A stretch of DNA of 64,000 bases from Streptomyces griseochromogenes (GTDB lineage Bacteria; Actinomycetota; Actinomycetes; Streptomycetales; Streptomycetaceae): assembly GCF_001542625.1 (NCBI RefSeq), contig NZ_CP016279.1:5146001-5210000 (forward strand). The letters run 5' to 3'. Shown here one piece after another: positions 35,376 to 44,248 of this stretch. Below the pieces are notes generated by a model. That model had not been told where the DNA came from. It searched no databases and worked only from the letters and a program-made list of their open reading frames with translations. The translations under genes were made by a program, and so were the position numbers. Within the stretch, counting starts at the first letter, position 1, and each line of letters opens with the position of its first letter.

Positions 35376-37511
35376 TCAGTAGGAGTCGGGCTGGAGGTAT
35401 CCGTTTCCTGTGACTCGCATGCCGTGCGTGCCGTTTCGGCCGTCGTTCACGCATTTGAACCTGGTGGCTGTGTTGTTGAGCAGGTCGGGCCGTCTGCTGA
35501 CCTGGGTCAGGCATGTGGCGAGCGCCTGCTGGCCGAAGGAGTTCGGGTGAATTGCCTCCCGGATGTCTCCTTGAGGCGCCTTGTTCAGGAAGTCGTAGCC
35601 GGGAAGGTAGGGAACCCATCGGATCCACTCCGCATCCTGGGACGGCAGCGGATTCCGCAGAGAGTTGGCAGTGGTGGCCTGGTGGGAGGTCTTGTTGCAC
35701 AGTTCATGGCCGGCGAACGCATCGCTGAGGTCGAGGAATTTGGCGTTTACTGTGTTTGCGGCTGCCCTGATCTTGCTGCTCATGCCGCCTACGATGGTCT
35801 GCCGAGCCCAGTCCGTGTCCTCGTCGTAGAACGGGCAGCCCCCGGCGGTGTATCTCGTAAAGCGTGACTCGTTGTACCGGTAGTCGGCGCTGGGAGGCAG
35901 CGAAGCAGGGTTGCTCTGCACCAGCAGGCGGTAGTCGCCGCTTTGGTAGCCGGCCCGTTCCATCGTGCTCTGGATGTCCTTGAGGGCCTGGGTCACCTTT
36001 TCTCCGACCGCGTCGAGTCTGCTGCTCATGTTCGACCAGGCTGCTGCGTTCTTGCAGTAGCCGTGGAACGGCCTTTTCATGAACCGCTCGGTGCAGTCGG
36101 TGATGATGTCCTTGAACCCGAGGTCGTTGCCGCCGATCGACACCACGATCATCTTGACCTGGTACTTCTTTGCGATGTACGCGAGCTGGTCGGCCTGTGC
36201 GTCCTCGTCCTTCTCGGTGTACGAGTGGGTGATCTCGTGCGTCGTGGCTCCGGAACAGGCGAGGTTGAAGCGTCGCCATGGGGGGACCTGGGGATAGTCG
36301 GTGCCGGTGATCGGGGCGAGGTCGGAGCGGTCACACTGGTTCCCGCCCGTGGCATAGGAGGTAGGGCCGTAGACCGTGTCGAGGTCGTGGTCGCACGTTG
36401 CCTCGCCCCTGGAGCAGTTGGCAGCAGCGCGGTCCGTTCCCCACGCCGAGCCCTGCGCCCCGGTATCGGCGTTGCCCGCCCACCGCCCGGCTTCACCGGA
36501 GATGTAACTGTCACCCATCGACACGATGGCCGGGTTCCTGGACGGTACACAGCCCTCCCGGCTGGCCCGCAGGATCTCGTCGATGGGGTCGCAGGGGAAG
36601 TCGTGCCCGCCGGAAGCAGGGCTGGCCCAGAAACCGATGGGGAAGTGGTCGGAGGCGTCCAAATATGTCAGACGGAATCCGGCGTACTGATTGTCAGCCA
36701 GTCCCCTGGCGACCATGTAGTCGAACTCGTCCTTGGGGCCTTTCACCGGATAGGTGAAGTGTCCCGATCGGACGATCTTCGTGTCCGGGTAATCCGAGGA
36801 AATAATTGGTTCCAGCGAGTCGGGTGTGCGGTTGAAGTCGCCCATAACCGCCCAGTGATCCTCCGAAACGGATGAAATCTTGCTGATTAGGTTGGGGGCA
36901 TCGTTTCGCTGATTGGTGCGGCTTGGTCTGTTCTGTGCATGGAGGGAATAGAACCAGGTCCCGTCAGTGAGCTTGATGCCAAGGGCGGGCTTGGCGGAAC
37001 TGTCCACCGGACCGCCGGGAACCACCGGCTGAGGGGGGATAACCTGCACTGCTCTCACCGAATCAGTCGGTTGGTTGACGACGATGGCCAGGGAACGGTT
37101 CTTGCGTGTGAGCGACCTCACCTTGTAGATGATGCAGGGCTTCCGCTGTGGCTGGCCGGCCACGGGCGGGCGGCAGTTCACCCAGCGGTAGCGATCGACG
37201 GTGAAGCCGTGGGCCAGTGGCGTCCGCGCGGCCACGTATGCACCGGCCGCCAGCTCCGCGTCCGGTGGTGCCGCGTCCGGGACTTCCTGCAGGGCGAGCA
37301 CTTCGACCTGCTTGGCCGCTACGTAAACACCCTGCTGCCAGCGGTCCGGAGCGCCTTGCATATTGAACGTTCCGGCCCGGTGCCGGTCTGTCTGGGCCTG
37401 AGCTGTAGGCGGGATAAAGGCTGCCTGAAAGAGGATTGCCGCCATGGTGAGGAGCAGCAAGACGGTCAGGGAATTTCTTCGAGGCTGCACCGACATGCCC
37501 AACACTGCCAT
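35376..37511 (-). CDS. Secreted CdtB/DNase I-like nuclease fused to SGNH hydrolase
   Basis: A 711-residue exported protein. Signal peptide at 1-40 (RRNSLTVLLLLTMAAILFQA, ending AQA). Residues ~43-300 are an endonuclease/exonuclease/phosphatase domain close to cytolethal distending toxin subunit B: FNMQGAPDRW, LALQEV (E76), SLHAQNRPSRTNQRNDAP (H191), VMGDFNRTP (D225), DASDHFPIGFW (D288/H289), all catalytic landmarks. Residues ~325-675 are an SGNH hydrolase: IVSMGDSYISGEAGRW (S335), VSIGGNDLGF (N462), REAIHPNSFGQ (H655). ATG 37511 was chosen because the signal peptide follows. Possible roles: extracellular nuclease/phospholipase for scavenging, or an antagonistic toxin. Confidence 0.82.
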   Translation of the reverse strand: MAVLGMSVQPRRNSLTVLLLLTMAAILFQAAFIPPTAQAQTDRHRAGTFNMQGAPDRWQQGVYVAAKQVEVLALQEVPDAAPPDAELAAGAYVAARTPLAHGFTVDRYRWVNCRPPVAGQPQRKPCIIYKVRSLTRKNRSLAIVVNQPTDSVRAVQVIPPQPVVPGGPVDSSAKPALGIKLTDGTWFYSLHAQNRPSRTNQRNDAPNLISKISSVSEDHWAVMGDFNRTPDSLEPIISSDYPDTKIVRSGHFTYPVKGPKDEFDYMVARGLADNQYAGFRLTYLDASDHFPIGFWASPASGGHDFPCDPIDEILRASREGCVPSRNPAIVSMGDSYISGEAGRWAGNADTGAQGSAWGTDRAAANCSRGEATCDHDLDTVYGPTSYATGGNQCDRSDLAPITGTDYPQVPPWRRFNLACSGATTHEITHSYTEKDEDAQADQLAYIAKKYQVKMIVVSIGGNDLGFKDIITDCTERFMKRPFHGYCKNAAAWSNMSSRLDAVGEKVTQALKDIQSTMERAGYQSGDYRLLVQSNPASLPPSADYRYNESRFTRYTAGGCPFYDEDTDWARQTIVGGMSSKIRAAANTVNAKFLDLSDAFAGHELCNKTSHQATTANSLRNPLPSQDAEWIRWVPYLPGYDFLNKAPQGDIREAIHPNSFGQQALATCLTQVSRRPDLLNNTATRFKCVNDGRNGTHGMRVTGNGYLQPDSY

Positions 37512-37739
37512 GCTCCTGTGCCCTCTCCTCGAGCCTGGTGTCTCCGCCGAGGTCGAACCTAATACGACTCCGGAGAATCTGTCCTGTAAGTGGTGTGTGG
37601 CGAATGGGGGAGAGGAGTAATTTTCGTGTCTATGGCTCAAGGGGTGATACGTGGGATCGGGCTATCGTCAGACGCGATAAACGGGATATCTGTCCAGTCG
37701 GGCCCGCCCGCGGCGCGTGCGGTATCTGGTCGCCGGTTG
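37512..37739. promoter_or_regulatory. Presumed promoter region of the nuclease-SGNH gene
   Basis: Relatively AT-richer sequence upstream of the secreted nuclease/SGNH gene, with no coding support on either strand. It should contain that gene's promoter. No defined -10/-35 pair or operator could be asserted by eye. Confidence 0.3.
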
Positions 37740-37839
37740 ATTGCCGGGAGGGCCGCATACTCATTTCGATGCCGTCCTGCTCTCTGATGCTGGTCCTTTG
37801 GAGGGGGCACGCCCCGACAACGGTTCTTGGAGGTCAGGA

Positions 37840-37995
37840 AGGGATGTCCGGGTGGCCAGTCTCCGTATCCGGAGGAGTTTCGGAGGGACGCCGTCGCGTT
37901 GTAACGAGCCGCCGGTGGCAAGCGCACGTACGCGGCGGTGGCCGCGGAGTTCGGGATCACTGGTGAGACGCTGCCGACGTGGGTCCGCAAGGGCG
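37840..37995 (+). pseudogene. IS3-family OrfA fragment
   Basis: Reads PYPEEFRRDAVAL, then an in-frame TAA where relatives have Tyr, then RAAGGKRTYAAVAAEFGITG and ETLPTWVRKG: the helix-turn-helix N-terminus of IS3 OrfA. Nonsense codon plus loss of everything downstream. Confidence 0.6.
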
Positions 37996-39376
37996 CTGTC
38001 CAGCACCTGTGCGAGCAGAGTTTCCCGGCGCTGAGGCAGTGGTCAGGATGTCGAGGCATCGTCTTGTGCCGCGGATCAACGGTCATGAGCCTGGTGCGGT
38101 TGGTCTTGGAATCCGTCGTCACGTTCGTGGAGCAACTTTGCTCCGGCTGGCACCTGGTGTGCCCGACAGCCTTGGCCGGCAGCGCTCGCGTCTGGTCTTC
38201 TGGCCGCGATCGGTGCGTGGCGTAGCTGGCCGTATGCGGATGTTGTGTGAGGCGTCGGGCTGGTTGGCGAGTGCGGGGGATGAGCCGAGATCTGATAGTC
38301 GCTCAATTGCCACAGGTGCTGGCCGGCGAGTCCCTCGGCGGGCGCCGTTATCCCGGCTGCCTGCGCCTGCACGTGCTGGGGAACGTCCGTATGACCGCAA
38401 TCGTGCGCTGGCACCAGGAACGCGAAACCCTCTCGCCGGACGTCCGGGACTGGGGCGCTGCGGGATCCCGGTGATCTGGAACGGCCAGGGGCGCCGGGAG
38501 TGCTGGGATGTCATCGGGCGCCTGTCCATGTGGCCTGAGTCTTCCATGGACGTGGCAGTCGTCGGCCGTCTGCGTGTGTGTCCCGCCTGTATGAGTGTCT
38601 ACAAGGGCGTGGCCCGGCTCGATGGGTAACTCCAAGCAGAGCTCCCCGTGCGGCTGTTGGGTTGGTGGAGGGGTGAGCAGTACCTGCAGGCGAAGGCCGT
38701 CATCTGCGTGCCTCTGGGTGAACTTCCTTTCGTGGCAGGGCTTCTGCGACGCGCCAAGGCCCCTGTCCCCGCGGGTCCTTCGGACATGCCTCCGGATGCT
38801 GCGGTCGCAGTCCCACAGCATCGCGGATGGGCAAGGTGGATATCGCTCGCCCAGCGTCGTCGCTGGGATAAGGACTCCCACGGAGTTCTCTGACGGGCCA
38901 CCGGCCAGCACGCCCAAGACCTTAGGGCGCCCACAGAAGGGCTCGCCCCGGCATCGGCGGGTTCGCTGGACTGGATCACGCTCAGCTCGACGTTGCGGCC
39001 GGTGGGGATGGTGATGGTCCGGTGATCCATGAGTTCGGTGCCTTGCTATGACGGTGGGCGGGGAAGTGGGCACTGGCGGGGCCGCCGGCCTTGGCCTTCT
39101 CCGGCTCTGGCGGGTGTGCGGCCGGAGAAGCCGCCACCTGGCAGAAAGACCTGCCAGTAGGTTCATCGACGCCGCTGGCAGGGCCCGGGCAGCGTCCCCG
39201 GGCCCTGTGCCGACAGGCCCCTTTCTGCCCCGCCGCTGCTGCACGAGGTGAGCGGCGGTGCCAGCGGGCCGTCACGGCTGTTCGTTGCTGGGTGAGCCGG
39301 TCGGCCATTGCACCGGCCTTGGGCCCGTCGGCCGGGCTGCGGGCGTCGATGGAACGCGCATCCCACTGCCTGCGAT
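37996..39376. other. 1.4-kb region with no intact gene
   Basis: Frames are open on both strands but with Arg/Pro/Gly-rich composition typical of non-coding high-GC DNA. One minus-strand start at 39030 gives a normal-looking N-terminus (MDHRTITIPTGRNVELSVIQ) before losing protein character, so a decayed gene may lie at about 38640-39030. Nothing can be named. Confidence 0.35.
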
Positions 39377-39396
39377 GCCATAGTTGGCACTATGGC
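39377..39396. promoter_or_regulatory. Palindrome across the start codon of the first LAL gene
   Basis: GCCATAGTTGGCACTATGGC: perfect 8-base arms (39377-39384 and 39389-39396) around TGGC. The right arm contains the ATG at 39392. No Shine-Dalgarno sequence precedes that ATG, which suggests a leaderless mRNA. The palindrome could then be an operator over the transcription start, or an RNA hairpin controlling initiation. Confidence 0.5.
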
Positions 39397-42211
39397 GATG
39401 AACGCCGCGGACGGCCTTGGTGTGCTGGCGCCCGTGGGCCGCGAGGACGAGGTACGCACGGTCGTTCAGGCCGCCCGGCGGGCCGCGGCGGGGCAGGGCG
39501 GGGTCGTCCTGGTCACGGGCGAGGCCGGCATCGGCAAGACCACACTGGTCCAGGCCGTGCTGGCGCAGCTGCGGGGGCTGGACATGCAGGTGTACAGCGG
39601 TACCGCGGACGTGGGGGAGGCCCGCTGGCCGTTCAGCGCGATCAGTGATTGTCTTCAGGTGCACCGCCGCAGCCCGGATCCTCGCCGGGCGCGCCTGGCT
39701 GGGCAGATCCACCCCGAACCGGGCAGTCAGCCGGGGGCCGCCGGAGACGACGTCGCGCTGGTCCAGCAGGTCATCGCGCTGGTAGAAGAGGCCTGTGAAC
39801 AGGGCTCGCTTGCGTTGGTGCTCGATGATGCGCAGTGGGCGGATCCGCAGAGCGTGATGTGTCTGCAGCGTATCGGGCGGCTGGCCCGGCAGCTGCCGCT
39901 GCTGATGCTGGGGGCGATCCGCTCCGGGCCGGGCACACCCCAGCTCGACGTCCTGCTTGAAAGCTGGCATAAGCGTGGCGCCACCCTCATCGCCCTGGAG
40001 CCGTTGGAGGAGCCGCAGGTGGAGGAGCTGCTGGCGAATCTGGCCGGGGCTTCGGCCGGCCCGGGCCTGCGCCGCCTGGCCGCCGACGCCGCCGGCAACC
40101 CCTTCTACCTCACCGCGCTGGTCGAGGCCCTGACCGCCGCCAAGGCGCTGTCGGTGGACGGCAGCCAGGCAGAGACCACCCTGGCCAGCGGCCCGCACTC
40201 CCTGCACGAGGCGATCACGCAGCGGCTCAGGTTTCTTCCCGGCCAGGTGGTGGAGGCTTTGCGGGCCGCGGCGCTGCTCGGCAGCCGGTTCTCGGTCAGC
40301 GAGCTGGCCGCCGCGACCGGCACACCCCCGCACGAGCTGGTGGCCTGTCTGGAACAGGCCGAGCAGGCCGGGGTTTTGACCGAGGCCCACGATCAGCTGG
40401 CCTTCCGGCACGACCTGGTCCGCCAGGCGCTGGAGGAGACGATGAGTGTCTCGGCCCGCCAGGCGATGCACACCCGGCTCGGTCTGGCGCTGGCCGCGGC
40501 CGGGTACCCGGCCGAGCGGGTCGCCGACCAGCTGCGGCGCTCGCCGACCGCGCCCGGCCACGCCGGGCTGGACTGGCTGGACGGCGCCGCCGGCCATCTG
40601 GTCGTCCGCAACCGCGACACCGCGCTGGAGCTGTTCGAGCGGATTCTGCCCACCACCGACCCGGCCGATGCGCGGGTGCAGCGCCTGAATGTCTTGTGGG
40701 CCGAGACCCTGTTCGCCCAGGGCCGCACCGACCAGTGCCACAAGGTCGCCGGCTGGGCTTTGGGCCACTGCCAGGACCCCGGGCTGCGCACCCGCCTGCG
40801 GTGGACCCTGGCCCGCCACGCCGCCGCCGATGAGGAGCTAGCCAAGGCAGGGGTCGGCCTGCGCCTGGCCGAGCAGGCCGCCGACCACCCCGACACCACC
40901 CCCGCGCAGCGGCTGCAGTTCCTGACGTTCCGCGCGCTGCTCCTCTGCCGCGAGCTGGGCGAATTCGAGCAGGCCGCACAGCTGGCCGAGCAGGTGCGCT
41001 GCCAGGCCGCCGAGCTCGGCGAGCAAACCGTCCTGTTGCAAGCCTCGGAAGCCCTCGCTCTGACCGAACTGTGCAGGAACCGGCCCAGCAGCGTGCTGGC
41101 GCTGCTGGAGCAGATACCGCACGGCTGGCGTTTCGCCGACACCTTCCGGGCTGGCGCCCTGGTGGAGCTGGGCCGGCTGCCAGAAGCGGTCGCAGCCGTG
41201 CGCCAGCGGTCTGTCTGGCTGGCTGAACCCGAATGCGCGGGTGACGTGCTCTGGCGGCACTTGGCTGCGGCGTACGTACAGTTCGTCGGCGGCTGGTGGG
41301 ACGACGCTCGCGCCGAGGTCGAGGCGGGCCAAGAACTGCCCGAGCACGCAGACGCGCACCGGGGGCTGCACGGTGTGGGAGCGCTGATCGCGCTGCACCG
41401 CGACAATGCAGCCGCCGGGACCTACCTGGAGTCCGCTCCCGTCCGCGATCCTTATCGCCCCGCCGATAGGTTCACCGGCTCCCTGGCCCGCTGGGCACAC
41501 GCGGTCCATGCCCAGTACCACGGCTGCACCGAGCGGGCACTTCAGCTGTTCGAGCATCTGTGCCACAACGATGCCCGCAGCCTCTGGCCGCTGTGGCTGG
41601 CAGGCCCGGCCCCCGAAGCCGTCCGCCTGGCCCTTGAGGCCGGGGAGCGCGATCGCGCCCTGAGCATCCAGGCGCTGGTGCTGGAACAGGCCGGACAGAC
41701 GGAGCCAGGCCTGCTCGAAGCCACCGTGCTCGCCTGCCAGGGCCTGCTGGAACAGGACGTAGACGCACTGCGCGCCGCCGCCGGCCACTGTGAGGCACTC
41801 AGCCGGCCCTGGGACCAGGCGCGCTGCCTCGAGGACGCTGCCGCCGTCCTGACCCGACGTGGCCACCGCGACGACGCCTGCCGACAGCTGCGCCACGCCG
41901 CCACCGGCTACCAGCAGCTCGAGGCCGCCTGGGACCTGGCCCGCGTCAACGCCGCGCTGCGCACCCTCGGGGTCCGGCAGGGGGTACGCGGCCCGCGCGG
42001 CCGGCCCAGCCACGGATGGGAGGCGCTGACCGCGACCGAACGCAAGGTCGCCGACCTTATCGCCCAGGGCCTGTCCAACCCCCACATCGCCGAACGCCTG
42101 TTCATCTCCCGGCGCACCGTGCAGACCCACGTCTCCCACATCCTGGCCAAACTCGGCATGAACTCCCGCGTCGAAGTCGCCGCCCTCGCCGCCCAGCACA
42201 CCGGCCAGTAG
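39392..42211 (+). CDS. LAL-type LuxR family ATP-dependent regulator (copy 1)
   Basis: A 939-residue large LuxR regulator. N-terminal AAA ATPase with Walker A GEAGIGKTT at 43-51 and Walker B LVLDDAQWAD around 142-151; a long helical middle; C-terminal LuxR HTH (LTATERKVADLIAQGLSNPH, RLFISRRTVQTHVSHILAKL). LALs bind ATP and an inducer or partner and activate secondary-metabolite or catabolic genes. Start set at ATG 39392, where the homology with copy 2 begins. Copy 2 at 45.7-48.6 kb is highly similar and inverted; the last ~305 bases appear identical. The 4-base alternative ATG at 39398 cannot be excluded. Confidence 0.85.
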   Translation: MAMNAADGLGVLAPVGREDEVRTVVQAARRAAAGQGGVVLVTGEAGIGKTTLVQAVLAQLRGLDMQVYSGTADVGEARWPFSAISDCLQVHRRSPDPRRARLAGQIHPEPGSQPGAAGDDVALVQQVIALVEEACEQGSLALVLDDAQWADPQSVMCLQRIGRLARQLPLLMLGAIRSGPGTPQLDVLLESWHKRGATLIALEPLEEPQVEELLANLAGASAGPGLRRLAADAAGNPFYLTALVEALTAAKALSVDGSQAETTLASGPHSLHEAITQRLRFLPGQVVEALRAAALLGSRFSVSELAAATGTPPHELVACLEQAEQAGVLTEAHDQLAFRHDLVRQALEETMSVSARQAMHTRLGLALAAAGYPAERVADQLRRSPTAPGHAGLDWLDGAAGHLVVRNRDTALELFERILPTTDPADARVQRLNVLWAETLFAQGRTDQCHKVAGWALGHCQDPGLRTRLRWTLARHAAADEELAKAGVGLRLAEQAADHPDTTPAQRLQFLTFRALLLCRELGEFEQAAQLAEQVRCQAAELGEQTVLLQASEALALTELCRNRPSSVLALLEQIPHGWRFADTFRAGALVELGRLPEAVAAVRQRSVWLAEPECAGDVLWRHLAAAYVQFVGGWWDDARAEVEAGQELPEHADAHRGLHGVGALIALHRDNAAAGTYLESAPVRDPYRPADRFTGSLARWAHAVHAQYHGCTERALQLFEHLCHNDARSLWPLWLAGPAPEAVRLALEAGERDRALSIQALVLEQAGQTEPGLLEATVLACQGLLEQDVDALRAAAGHCEALSRPWDQARCLEDAAAVLTRRGHRDDACRQLRHAATGYQQLEAAWDLARVNAALRTLGVRQGVRGPRGRPSHGWEALTATERKVADLIAQGLSNPHIAERLFISRRTVQTHVSHILAKLGMNSRVEVAALAAQHTGQ
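41897..42201 (+). repeat. Inverted-repeat unit, left copy (3' end of LAL copy 1)
   Basis: By eye these ~305 bases match the reverse complement of 45733-46037 without a mismatch. The first difference is at 41896 (CAC His against CAG Gln). They cover the end of the ATPase-linked helical part and the whole LuxR HTH. This stretch is more similar than the rest of the two genes, as expected from recent gene conversion or duplication. Confidence 0.7.
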
Positions 42212-42712
42212 CCGTACCCCGGCGCGGACGCCACAGAGTTGGCCCCACCCGGGCGCCCCTCAGCCGCACGGGCCGCACCTCGTGCCGGGAACAAGGCCCG
42301 CCGGTCCCCGCAGGTGCGCCGTACGCGCTGCTCACCGTGCCCGTGCGGGTGGCCCGGAACCGGGCAGGGCTGGCATGCCACCCCGCAAGGCGCGGCCTGC
42401 TTGCTGCGTCCGCGACCGCCCTGGCAGGCCACACTGCAGGGCCTGGGGAGGCCGGACGGGTGGATGCCACCCAAGCCGCCCGGGTGTTATCGGCAACGAT
42501 TGCACGGACGGCCTAGGTGTGGGGATTGCCCTGTCGGCTGCTGCGGGGAGGGTGAGTTTGTACGCCAGGTGGCGGATGTTGTTCCGGGCCGGGACGGCGA
42601 TGGTGGATGCCAGGTCGGGCTGCGTAAGGCGGCCAGGAGCCGGCCGGTCTTCCGGCCGGGCGCGTGGTCGTCCGGCAGCTTCCTTCACCGAGACGATAGG
42701 CAGGCATCGGAT
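42212..42712. other. Spacer after LAL copy 1, no gene recognised
   Basis: 501 bases. Frames continue open through it, including the one leading into the small gene at 42713, but residue composition is Arg/Pro/Cys-rich and no start or motif is convincing. A terminator for the LAL gene was not evident. Confidence 0.35.
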
Positions 42713-42949
42713 ATGTATCCGTGGATTGTCACCATCCCCACCATTCGTACGGTCGCCGCCGGGACGACGGTGTGTGGCAGCCAGACCTTGGTCGTCCATG
42801 CGGACCGGCACTGGCAGGCCCGCGATCTGGCGCTGTCCGCGGCCGCCACCGACCAGGCTGCACGCCGTCGGCGCGGGGCCCTGCTGGATACCGCCGGTGT
42901 CGACGTCGCCCGCTGGCGCGGCGACGGCTTCTCGCAGCTGGTCTGCTGA
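42713..42949 (+). CDS. Small protein, paralogue of the one at 48.7 kb
   Basis: A 78-residue protein: YPWIVTIPTIRTVAAGTTVC, GSQTLVVHADRHWQARDLAL, then AAATDQAARRRRGALLDTAG and VDVARWRGDGFSQLV. The last 40 residues resemble the 72-residue frame beside the second LAL gene (AAATSDAVRHRRAAALDTTR, VDVTPWHSDGFARLV). Conservation of the C-terminus between copies, with the rest diverged, argues that it is a real gene and a possible LAL target. Function unknown. Confidence 0.5.
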   Translation: MYPWIVTIPTIRTVAAGTTVCGSQTLVVHADRHWQARDLALSAAATDQAARRRRGALLDTAGVDVARWRGDGFSQLVC

Positions 42950-43691
42950 CCGGGCCGCCTGCGGTGCGGCGTACAGCCTGGGGCAGCAGCGGGCGCAGCA
43001 GCCATGCGCGAGCCGCGCCGGTGCCGCGTGGAGTGTGCCGGGCCCCGGGTGCAGCACACCCTGGGCGGTGTACCGGGTGCACCCGGTGGGTGGTGTGCCG
43101 GGTGCCAGCGTGTATCTGTGCCAGGTGGCGATGTTTTGCTCCGCGGCGGTGGAGAGGATGGGAGGCGGAGCCAACCCCACCGCAGCGGCCCGCAGAGTGC
43201 GGCACCCGTGTGAAGAGCCATTGTGGGGTCACTGCGGAGATGCCATTACTGAGCCAGTATCAGTTCCCGCATACGAGAACCCTAACCTGCAGTGAGTGGG
43301 AATTTCTTGGTGGTGTCTGATGACATCGGACGGTGACATCACGTGGCATTGCTGCTGGACAGATTGATGGCACTTCCTATGCGGTGCCGCTGCCCTGAGC
43401 CCTCAGCTAGGGGCGAATGAGTTGGTGAAGCTGGCACTGGTCCCTTGCCCGGTCGGCTTCGAAGCTTACGGTGAGGCCGTAGTCGGCCAGGGGATGTATC
43501 GGATGTCCATGCCGTCGCCGCGCCAGAGGGAGCCTGCTGCCCGGATGGGGCGACGGGGACCTCGTGCGTCGCAGTAGTCCGCCGTTCGACTACGACACTC
43601 CTGCCGCGGGACGGCCGCTCTTGACGCTGCTCGCGACCGAAGTCCGATGCCGCTGTGCTCACCGCCATAGTACGGTGGCGGCCGCTTGGCG
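42950..43691. other. Palindrome-rich non-coding stretch
   Basis: No gene recognised. Bases 43030-43110 contain several overlapping short dyads based on CCGGGTG/CACCCGG. Bases 43310-43345 contain GTGA-CA-TCAC and repeated GACATC. At 43666-43681 the minus strand shows the ACTATGGC half-site also found at the start of LAL copy 1, so a decayed third LAL start may be here. Confidence 0.35.
43072..43087. promoter_or_regulatory. 16-base perfect palindrome
   Basis: ACCGGGTGCACCCGGT reads the same on both strands. It lies in a cluster of imperfect CCGGGTG repeats 120 bases after the small 78-residue gene; GGGTG-CAGCA-CACCC at 43048-43062 is a neighbouring dyad. It could be a regulator site or part of a terminator. 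Confidence 0.35.
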
Positions 43692-43840
43692 TCATCTTGG
43701 AGCCTCCAGTTCCGGTACCACAGCCCGCACCAGCGTGGTCTTGCCGATGCCGGCTTCACCCGTGACCAGGACCACGCCACCGCGCCCTGCTGAAGCCCGA
43801 CGCGCGATCTGCACCAGCACACGGATGTCGCCGACCGGCG
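43692..43840 (-). pseudogene. Third LAL regulator, N-terminal fragment
   Basis: Reads PPVGDIRVLVQIARRASAGR, then GGVVLVTGEAGIGKTTLVRA and VVPELEAPR to a stop. The Walker A and flanks match the two complete LAL genes here. Both ends are lost: an IS5 remnant abuts its 5' side at about 43826-43840, and only ~50 codons are left. Confidence 0.65.
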
Positions 43841-44198
43841 GAAACCGCGACGACGTCACCCAGCTCCTGCCCCTGCTCGACAAGGTCCCCGCGTTGCCGA
43901 CGCCGTCGGCCGGCCCAGACGCCGACCGGATGCGCTCCTCGCAGACCGCGGCTACGACCACGACAAGTACCGCCGACTGGTGTGGCGGCGCGGTATCCGC
44001 CCGGTCATCGCCGAAAGGGGCGAACCCCACGGCTCCGGCCTCGGCGTCTTCCGCTGGGTGGTCGAGCGCACGATCACCTGGCTGCACGGATTCCGCCGCC
44101 TGCGGATCCGCTGGGAACGACGCGACGACATCCACGAAGCCTTCCTCGGCCTCGCCACCTGCCTGATCACCCACCGACACGTCCGACGCCTTTGTTAG
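43826..44198 (+). pseudogene. IS5-family transposase C-terminal fragment
   Basis: Begins SPTGGNRDDVTQLLPLLDKV, shifts frame near 43890, then LLADRGYDHDKYRRLVWRRG, IRPVIAERGEPHGSGLGVFR, WVVERTITWLHGFRRLRIRW and ERRDDIHEAFLGLATCL. This is the end of an IS5-group transposase with the catalytic Glu in VVERT. The N-terminus is missing and there is one frameshift. Confidence 0.7.
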
Positions 44199-44248
44199 GA
44201 CCTCTGAAGGGCGAATCGCTCGCTGGGGGGGTGCCCCTATGACTTTGG

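Noticed and set aside
43004..43213. Cys/Gly-rich 69-codon frame as a RiPP-like precursor
   Set aside because: Its composition follows from the palindromic CCGGGTG repeats on the DNA; no leader-like segment, ribosome site or modifying enzyme nearby.
42950..43320. CRISPR array or tandem repeat
   Set aside because: Repeats are short, irregular and mostly dyads; there are no constant-length spacers here or elsewhere in the window.
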